A stretch of 64,000 bases of DNA from Cristatella mucedo. Its lineage: Eukaryota; Bryozoa; Phylactolaemata; Cristatellidae. The stretch lies in assembly GCA_009760855.2 (NCBI GenBank), contig WPIO01000057.1, forward strand, positions 1,110,501 to 1,174,500, in the 5' to 3' direction. The notes under the pieces were generated by a model that worked only from the letters and a program-made list of their open reading frames with translations, did not search any database and had not been told where the DNA came from. Shown here piece after piece: positions 56,522 through 64,000 of this stretch (positions within the stretch are counted from its first letter, which is position 1; each line of letters begins with the position of its first letter). A program made the translations under genes and the position numbers.

Positions 56522-59500
56522 CTAGCGGTCGGGCAGCGATGACGGCAGACTGTCCAGGCACGCCCGGACCGCTGAGCGCTCCTCATCCGTCTGGCACTGT
56601 GTCAGCAGCTTCGCGATCTGCTTGCGGCCGTGCTTGATGAGGAACTTCTGGCACGATCGAATGGTTCCTGGCAGACCCCCAAAAAAGAGCAGTGCCTTGC
56701 AGAGACCGCCGAGTTGCTGCTGCTAGCGAAAGCGTAGCGGCAGCTCATGCGCGTACCGGACACGTGGACGGTGCTGAACAGCACCGGCTGGCCGGCGAGC
56801 TCGCGGACGAGGGCCAGCGCCGCCGAGACGGCCCTCTGAGCTCCGCGCCGCACGCGCACCATCACCATCCTCGTGTACGGGTTGATGTACTTGACTGCCA
56901 ACGACAAGAGTGCGGCTGCTGGCAGCAGTCTCGTACACGCCACTCGGCAGTCATTGCGGCTGACTCAGAGCGACGGCTATCTAGCACGCCCAGCTCACGT
57001 TATGGTATGCTCCGGCTTACAAAATGAAAAGCTGGCTGAAAGAACATCGAAAGCAAATGATGACTACGGGTTTGGTCCAGTGGTGAAGGTGCTCGCCCCA
57101 ACCAAGGTCTGGCCGAGGTCGTGGGCTCGAGCCCTGTGGCAAATGTGAAGCGCCTGAATAGAGATTAAGTTCTCTTAGGGCGCTATATAAATGAATTATA
57201 TTTATTTGTATCGCTGCAGGCGACTGGCACTCGATATCGGCTGCCATGCCTGTCATCTCCCTACTCCCAAATCCCAAGTGATGAATCGATCCCATGATAC
57301 CTCTGTGGGGCGGTGCTCGTGGGAAGAAAGAAAGAAAGAAGGATGGACGAGTTCCTGCTTGAACGAACGTTCTATAACAGACAGAAAGGAGGTAGGAAGA
57401 AAATAGTATGAAGGCGTTCTAGATGCATTTGCCACCTGCTGCGCTGTCGGGATGCTTGCTGACGAAGCTTCCTGCGCCTGAGCTCTCATTGGTTCCGGTC
57501 GCCGGGGGAGGGGGCAGCAGGAGATGCGCGGCGGCCTGCTGCGGGTGGTGTGAGCTGGTGCCCGAACAGCTACCCGATGCGTTCCTCTCCTCTCGTTGCT
57601 GCTCGAGCCGGCGATGCTGCTGCTGCCGCCGTGGCGGCCCTCACTCCTTAAAGGAAGAGACAAATGCTAGACGAGAAGAAGAGGTTTTTGCAAGGGTTTG
57701 CATATTTGCAAGTCGGAGCAGGATATCAGGGTAGTCGGACAGGAAAAAGTGAGACTGGCAGCAGCACGGAAATGACAGCATGGTAAGGGGGAGAGGCAGC
57801 GAGGGTGAGCGCTCACCCAGCCAATTGGGTTAGCGCTAGAAAGCCAATTAGACCAGCCTACCTCCGACTAGTTTTAGCTATATAAGGAGCACGTGCTGAT
57901 GGGCCTGCCGGTGGATCCGGCCGCCGGCATCCTCTACAGGGCTCCGCTAGCTCAGTCGAACAAGCCGAGTTCGTCCACACAGCATCGCCGCAATTTTTCT
58001 GAACAGCAAGCTCGAAATCGACGTGCTGCCCTGAATCTGAAGATAGCATCGACATTGAGCAGGGACCGGGGATATGTGGGGTGGGCCGTAATGGCTTACT
58101 AGGTAAGGCGGTTGTTTTTCACGACCTCGGCCCCGAGGTCGTGGGTTCGAATCCTGTGGTGGGCGAACCTTTATCGCCACTGCCAGCAGTGGTGATAGAG
58201 GTAAAGGCTTTTCTGTTGCTATACAAAACGAGGCTGTTAAATCAGCTAGTATTATTTCATTATTGTGACTGCAAGTGGTGGCTCTTCTGTTGCTATACAA
58301 AAAGTGGCTGTTAAATCAGCCAGTACTATTATTACTATAGGTACGAAGCAGCAGCAGCAAAAGGAATTGCGAATGCAGAGGCGACTCGAGCTGCTGCTGC
58401 GGCCGGATTGCCTGCACTGGTTGCCGGGCTGAACGGGTCATGTTGGCTGGATGCGAGGAAGTGCGAATTTGCAAGAGGCTACCGGATCGATCGTGGGGCA
58501 AGTGGTCTAGTGTTAGGAGTCGATGCCGCAGGGATGCAGCTCCTAAAGCTAATCTATGGCGTGGGAGTGCAATAATGAGACATGTGTACAGTTCGCAAAG
58601 AGAACTAAATCTCTTTCTTCGAAGGCAAAAGCACACAATGGTGTGAAATGTGTGCACAATCAGTGCACACGAACTGAGCAAATGCAGTGGGCTACGGGCG
58701 TTATTAGTTTTGTTTTAAATGTCAAGTTAGGGGAATGTCGTGACGTCATTACGATGAGCCGTAAGCTATGGGAGCATACGAACTGAAGGCAAGGTCTCCA
58801 GAGAGGATTTGAGCTTGGTTAGATGCATAGCTGAACGAGTTGAGACAGAAATGCGAGTCAGTCCGTTGGGACAGGTAGGCGGAAAGGTGCAAGAGAATGA
58901 AAGGGCAAGCGGACTCGCTGACACTACCCAAGCAAAGCAGCACCAGCAGACAGCTTCGTTTATGGACTTTCTCGACAAAGCACGGACGGATGGTCGTCCG
59001 AAGACGCATGCCACCGATTTCGAACGAGACTCGTCGGTTAATTGCCCACACTTTTGCCTCCGACAATCGTCCTTGGGTGCAGAATACATACGGTGTTGGG
59101 CAACAAGTCATCACTGCGTGCCTACGTCATTCTGACCGGCAACGACGATTCCAGAGAGTTCTGCAACCAACACGCTATCCAGATCCAGTACACTGTGCAT
59201 GCGCACTGCCCGCGAGAGTCTTGAGATCTGAGCAGTTTTTTGCAAGAGGGGGTTGCCTAGGGGCCATGACATGAGCTTTGCGGTTTCCAAGCCTGTCTTT
59301 TCAAGGGACTGTGGGGGAGCATTGATCGGCCGACAGGACCTTCGACCGACTTTTGGCCTGCCAGCTAAACGGCAGCTGCTACGATTTGCCTACCACCTCG
59401 TGGGTGGCACTAAGTCGTCTAATCTGTCTGCGCTCTTGCTGAGCAGAGCTTGCCTGCCTAGAGCCTGCCTTATAATAATAATAATGCACTTGATAAAGCG

Positions 59501-59879
59501 CCCTCAGAGAACTCAATCTCTCTCTCTAGGCGCTTTACATTTGCTGCAAAGGGATGCAATTGAATGGTGAGTAATATCATGCCTGCAGAGCTTGGCATGG
59601 CGCCATTCAATGGTGAGCCGCTCCTCCGTAGCAGCTGGCTCAACTCCCGTGAGCTTGTGCTGCTTGTGCCCCAGCAGCCTGCTTCGAGCGGACGGGGAGG
59701 GCGCTGAGCCAACGCTCGAAGCCAGCTCACCGGAAAGTGAGGCCTTGATTGAGCCGATGCCGTAGTCGCCATACGCTAGCTCGACGGCATCGTGAACACA
59801 GTGGTAGACCTCTTTCTCGGTGACATGAAGAGCGAGAATCCTCTGGCTCGAAGGGAAGACAACCTCGGCAAGAATGTAC
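56522..59879 (-). CDS. POP5: POP5, ribonuclease P/MRP protein subunit (three exons; first exon not found)
   Basis: Small nuclear protein subunit of RNase P and RNase MRP, which process tRNA 5' leaders and pre-rRNA. Exons on the minus strand: 59879-59731, 56894-56757 and 56667-56522 (TAG at 56524-56522). Phases agree, all introns GT-AG. The first traced exon gives YILAEVVFPSSQRILAL then YGDYGIGSIKASLS, the next VKYINPYTRMVMVRVRRG and LFSTVHVSG, the last TIRSCQKFLIKHGRKQ and a DEERSAV helix. These follow human POP5 (RYLLCELV, FAVRYLNAYTGIVLLR, FNTLHVGGTIRTCQKFLI). The traced part codes for 143 aa of an expected 150-165. It opens in phase 2, so a tiny exon of the type MVRFKxR should lie upstream, perhaps beyond the LINE at 60.1-61.5 kb. 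An in-frame ATG at 59995 without splicing is an alternative I consider less likely. The 2.8 kb intron holds SINE and LINE debris. Confidence 0.9.
57065..57215 (+). mobile_element. SINE-B copy (best preserved)
   Basis: GGTTTGGTCCAGTGGTGAAG (A box), GGTCGTGGGCTCGAGCCC (B box), GGCAAATGTGAAGCGCCTGA, then ATAGAGATTAAGTTCTCTTA and GGCGCTATATAAATGAATTA. It lies in the POP5 intron. Confidence 0.85.
58080..58340 (+). mobile_element. SINE-A copy with partial tandem repeat
   Basis: Contains A-box-like TGGCTTACTAGGTAAGG, perfect 11-bp arms CACGACCTCGG and CCGAGGTCGTG (58,120-58,143), B box GGGTTCGAATCC, a CCACTG/CAGTGG stem and a GAGGCTGTTAAATCAGC tail. The 3' part repeats once (58,262-58,330). POP5 intron. 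Confidence 0.88.
58690..58870 (-). mobile_element. L2-like LINE fragment
   Basis: GTGACGTCATTACGATGAGC, GGGAGCATACGAACTGAAGG and AGGATTTGAGCTTGGTTAGA match the same stretch at 33.9-34.0 and 60.3-60.5 kb (minus-strand RT C-terminus). Confidence 0.65.
58960..59200 (+). pseudogene. Possible transposase-derived helix-turn-helix fragment
   Basis: A plus-strand frame contains RMPPISNETRRLIAHTFASD followed by NRPWVQ. This resembles the N-terminal DNA-binding helix-turn-helix of Tc1/mariner-like transposases (PPISNETR.RI type). No catalytic part follows and the frame is not otherwise gene-like, so this is a tentative fossil. Confidence 0.3.
59465..59600 (-). mobile_element. L2-like LINE 3' tail
   Basis: (AAT)n then TTGATAAAGCGCCCTCAGAG, AACTCAATCTCTCTCTCTAG and GCGCTTTACATTTGCTGCAA, the reverse complement of the L2-like tail. 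It lies just downstream of the traced POP5 exon 59879-59731. Confidence 0.8.
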
Positions 59880-60059
59880 CTGAACGAAAGCAAAATGTTA
59901 CGATAAAAGCATCCCACAGAGCCTCTGCCCAAAACAGCAGCGTTTGCTAGGTGGTCATAATCACCTAGCAACGGAAGCTGATTGGTGACTTCCATTGTGA
60001 CTGGAAGCTGATAACTACCACAAGCAGATAGATAGCCAGAACGGAAGGAGTTTATAGTA

Positions 60060-61545
60060 ATACATGATAATTATTATAATACATTTTGTATAGTGCCCTC
60101 AGAGAACTGAATCTCTTTCTAGGCACTTTACAAATGCCGTAAAGAAAGCATGATAAAATTAGTAGTGGTAATATTTGCAATGCCATCAAGCAATTGTTAC
60201 ATGTGCCGTGCACAAGGTCAACACGTGGACATGGCTAGTAGCAGCAGGCAATGTCAGCATGCATAAGCACACAAAGGACGAGTCACAAGCACTCGGTAAA
60301 TGATGCAATAAACATGCGTGTTTTAAGCTTCTTTTTAAATGTCATGTCAGGGAAAGTCGTGATGTGAGTCGGGAGTGAGTTCGAGGCTTTGGGAGAATAT
60401 GAGCTAACGGTGCGGTCTACAAAGGATTTGAGGTTCGTACGAGGTATAGCTAAACGATTTGAGTAAACAAAACGGATGATACTATGCCTAGCCTCGTGAG
60501 GTAGTAGCTCTGATAGGTAGGCTGGAGCCAGAGAATGAAGGGACCTAAAAGTAAGAGACAGAACCAAAATGTGGATATGCTGCATGATTGGGAGCCAGTG
60601 CAGGTCGGGAAGAAGTGGTGCGATGTGGCAACTGCAACACTCACGACAGATAAGCCTTGCACCAACTGTAAGAGATTGCACAAGCCGGTAGACCAGCAAG
60701 CAGTGAGATACAGAATGGACCAATTTTGATGTAGGATCCCTGACTAAGCAAGTCCGAATTTTTGCAATATTATGTAGCTGAAAGTAGGCAGACTTGACTG
60801 AAGATCTAGTACGGTCTTCTAATGAAAGGTCACTTTGAAAGAGGACACCTAGATTTTGTGCAGACTCAGAAGATTTGCTTGTGGACCTGATTTTGAGCGT
60901 TAATCTTTCCCATTTCTGAGTCACCCTTGGTTTACCCATAACTAGTAAATTGGATTTATCGTCATTTAATTTAGAAAGTGTGCTGCCATCCACGTGTGGA
61001 TGTCAGCAATACATGCAGCAAGGGTGTGTAGAGAATTCGACGTGCTGGAGGGATCAAAGCAAAGATACAGCTGAGTATCATCTGCATAGAAGTGAAAGTC
61101 TAGATTGTGCCAGACAGTTACACCGACAAGAGGGTGAGTATAAACCATGAAAAGAAGGGGACCAAGCACAGAGCCCTGAGGTACCCCATACTTCTGTGGC
61201 TCTTTGGATCATCTTTGTCCATTCATGGCAGTGCAGTGCCAGTGACGTCCAGGCAAGATGAGAGGCACTCAAGAAGGACTTGGCAATTGTATCAAAGGCT
61301 GCCGAGAGATCAAGCAAAAAAAGCAGAGACTTTACCTCTAAGTCTACATTCCTGATTAAGTCAGTTATGCACCCTAAACAAATAAGAGCAAATAGCAATA
61401 AATGTTGGACAGCAAACTGAACGAACGACATCATAGGACAACAGCAGGTTCGAGCTGTTTTCAACGAGCTGCTAACTAACAAGTCTTTGGGGTGCATACA
61501 TAAACAGCCACGCTTCAATATCAGCTGATGCAAGTAGCTCATCTC
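60060..61545 (-). mobile_element. L2-like non-LTR retrotransposon, 5'-truncated and frameshifted
   Basis: The longest L2-like copy. Minus-strand RT motifs in order: LLFLLDLSAAFDTI (motif A, about 61,320-61,275), LGPLLFMVY, FYADDTQLYL (motif C, about 61,088), KLNDDKSNLLVMGKP, QNLGVLFQSDLSLED, then KASNSLP and FKKKLKTRMFIASF with stop at 60,283. At least two frameshifts separate motif A, motif C and the C-terminus. The 3' UTR ends with the AAT-rich tail near 60,070. It sits upstream of the traced part of POP5 and may lie in its first intron. Confidence 0.9.
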
Positions 61546-63059
61546 AAGAGATTTAACGTTGCTAGTTTCTTTCGAGGTGGAGGGAGATGGAAGGCTGGCT
61601 GGCTGATCTCTGTCGAAGAAGTGGGAGTATATAGCTCGTCTCAGTCAGGAAGGGGGACGGATGTAATGTCGTGCAATGGATCGTCGCGATTCCGCAATAG
61701 ACAGAGTAGGATGCTCACACGCACTCGCGCATGCACGCACACACAGAGGAGAGATGGAGAGCATGCCACTTCAACAGGTGCTCGACTACTGCTATTGCTC
61801 CACTCGAGATGCCAGAGCAATGGCTGCCTCGAGTGCAAACAGGTGCCACGAAACGATTCAGCTCAGCAAAAGCCATGACGCTAAGCACCTATAGTGTGTG
61901 TGATCCGCACACACCAGTGTCAAACGACTCGGACAAATTGCAGCTAAAGCACCTTTACCCTCAGTTCTTATCGTGGGTTAGGACCTAGCATGACAATTGG
62001 CTGGAGTCCGACTCAAAAACTCATAGTAATAATAGCACATTTGATATAGCGCCCTCAGAGAACTCTTTCTAGGCACTTTACAGATGCTGCAAAGGAAGTG
62101 CGATCGAATGGTTAGTGGAAGCAATAAAGCTCAATAAACAGCAAGGATAACATGGTCATGGGTGCACATGAACAGGGTCAGCATGCAAGCATGGTTAGTG
62201 GCAGCATGCAGTGTCAGCACGCATAAGCACATAAAGAAAGAATCACGGGGACCCATTAAACTCCGTGATAAACAGATGCATTTTTAGTTTCTTTTTAAAT
62301 GTGGACAAGTCAGGAGATGTGACACAAGTCGGGAGTGAGTTCCAGGCTATGGGAGCACATGAGCTAGAGGTATGGCCAAACAATTTGAGATTTGTACGAG
62401 GTATGGGTAAACAGTTAGATTCCGAAATGCAGGATGTACTATGCTTAGCCTGGTGGGCGAGTCTATCATCTATGGGATAAGTGCTGCACTCACGTTTGCG
62501 GGTGATTAGGGGTAGTTAGATTTGAGAGTCGACCAAGATGCAGTACTTTTGAGCATTTAGAGAGCAGGAAAAGAACAGTGATCAAATCCACACACCCAAG
62601 CTCATTGGCCCTAATGAGAAACTCGACCGCATTACTCAATAAGGGATTGTATTTTTCCATGCGTCCAAGGCTGCAGTTTCTTTTTTCTCATCATCAGAGC
62701 CGTATTGAGGGCTCCTTGCTTTCTATTAAATTTGGACGATCGACAACTTTTGTCTTACTTCTGAAAGCGTAATATGCTTTAAAGATTTTAAACTCCATTG
62801 GGTCTGAAAGATACGCGATGGACAAAAAGAGCACACACGACTCAGTGGTGAACTTGCCCACAATGAGAAACAATTCGGCACAAGCAGTTCTGGCAGTAAT
62901 TGTAAAAGTGCCTCGAGCAACTCCTAGCAACGAACGTGTAATGTAACGAAGAGGAAGCAGCAAGGATCACAGACATGGTTGCTCTGCGAATTTTCAATCA
63001 AGCATCACACATCAAACATCACATAGCATGTACAAGTGTACATACTTATGTATCTCCAT
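61546..63059. other. Intergenic flank of POP5, apart from the L2-like piece
   Basis: Searched on the minus strand for a short MVRFK-type first POP5 exon with a donor; none was found. The rest is unique-looking. Confidence 0.45.
62025..62500 (-). mobile_element. L2-like LINE 3' end
   Basis: Begins with the TTGATATAGCGCCCTCAGAG tail and continues into the RT C-terminal coding remnants (TTTTTAGTTTCTTTTTAAAT, GTCGGGAGTGAGTTCCAGGC), ending abruptly near 62,500. Confidence 0.8.
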
Positions 63060-64000
63060 TTGTAAGTCCACAAAGACAACGCGAGTGTTAGGTAGGAGAG
63101 TTTAGTATAGCACATTCACAGCCTAAGAGACTTTCGGTACGCATCCGGTAGCCAACAGACTTCACCTTACACAACAAAGAGAAATTGAGCAGCATAGCAG
63201 AGTCAGGAGAGCAGTTGAGGTGGTGGGTAGCTTGAAAGTAGCAGCTCAGGATGGCTGGTAATGATGTGCCATAGTGGGCAGCAGGAGAGTAGTTGTCGTT
63301 GCGTAAGAATCATGGAAGCGAGTTCGACAGTCTAGGACCTGCAGAGCAAAGGCTTCTGTCGCCAACGGTCTTTAAGCAGACTAAAAGAACAGCTAATTTA
63401 TTGTTCATGCAGGACCTGAGGGCACGAGGAGGCTGAAACTTGTGCAGCAGTTCAGCTAGGTATGAAGGAGCCAAGCTGTGCCAGGCCTTATGGATCAGCA
63501 TAAGAACTTTGCCCTGTATCTGTTGATCAACCGGCATCCATCCTAGCTCTTTTAGCAAAGGAGACACGTGGTCAAACCTCTGGCATTTGCAAACTAGCCG
63601 TGCAGCCATATTCACAGCCAGCTGTGGTGGCCTAGTGGCTTTTTTCCGTAGCCCAGCCAAAAGGAAATTACAATAATCTAGCCGAGACAGAACTAAGGAG
63701 CTAGTTAAATTCTTTGCAAGCCACCGTGGAAGAAAGCTCCTTATATTAGATAGGGATCGGGCGTGATGGCTAGCTGTAGAAGCAGTCTTCTGAATGAAGC
63801 TTTTAAAATGTTGGGAGCTGTCGAAGACGACACCTAAATTTCGAGCAGATGGTGATGGTCGCACAACAGCATCACCTATTAGAAGAGCAAAGCCTTCTAG
63901 TCCAGCCACACGCTTAGGGTGTCCTATGAGCAGCAGTTCCGTTTGATCGTCGTTTAGTTTCAGGAAATTTAGCGACATCCAGGATCGAATGTCGGCAAGG
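63060..64000 (-). mobile_element. LINE family X, RT C-terminus and 3' UTR, runs off the window
   Basis: Minus strand from the edge: LADIRSWMSLNFLKLNDDQT, LLLIGHPKR, ARNLGVVFDSSQHFKSFI, LTSSLVLSRLDYCNFLLAGL, ARLVC, HVSPLLKELGWMPV, SLAPSYLAELL and GPRLSNSLP. This is the C-terminal part of a non-LTR retrotransposon RT (CR1/L2 type layout). A 669-nt frame is still open. The 3' UTR (63,300-63,060) matches the six shorter copies in the window. Confidence 0.9.

Overview
This is a window of animal nuclear DNA. It has short exons with GT-AG introns (one likely GC-AG), dense (CT)n/(GA)n and (GT)n microsatellites, many decayed non-LTR retrotransposon (LINE) pieces and tRNA-derived SINEs. There is no prokaryotic feature. 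The exons resemble the human orthologues closely enough to assign three genes from family knowledge. I cannot name the species; a non-vertebrate metazoan is my best inference.

Layout. (1) 1-6,417: intergenic repeats, mainly LINE 3' ends, SINEs and a MITE-like block. (2) 6,418-20,836, minus strand: NEK10, a ciliary NIMA-related kinase with N-terminal armadillo repeats. I traced 21 coding exons whose phases agree at every junction; only a short N-terminal exon is missing. (3) 20,837-34,787: a 14 kb head-to-head gap between NEK10 and TYW1. It holds long (CT)n tracts, an L2-like LINE piece, an unusual non-repetitive AT-balanced segment at 28.80-28.98 kb, a CpG-rich block at about 29.0-31.1 kb that may be the promoter region, and a LINE foldback at 34.2-34.6 kb. 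(4) 34,788-56,352, plus strand: TYW1, complete in 15 exons (about 717 aa), a flavodoxin/radical-SAM enzyme of tRNA-Phe wybutosine synthesis. (5) 56,522-59,879, minus strand: POP5, a subunit of RNase P/MRP, lying tail-to-tail with TYW1 with only 169 bp between stop codons; its tiny first exon was not found. (6) 60,060-64,000: L2-like and a second LINE family, both on the minus strand, the latter running off the edge.

TYW1 and POP5 both act on tRNA (modification and 5' maturation), but nothing in the sequence shows co-regulation. The mobile elements fall into two LINE families and two SINE families. One SINE family ends in a tail resembling that of the L2-like LINE, which suggests L2 enzymes mobilise it. 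I found no new multi-gene system. The most unusual items are the foldback LINE, the SINE/LINE tail sharing, the possible conserved non-coding element at 28.8 kb, the GC-AG intron in the NEK10 kinase domain and the cysteine cluster in the TYW1 linker.
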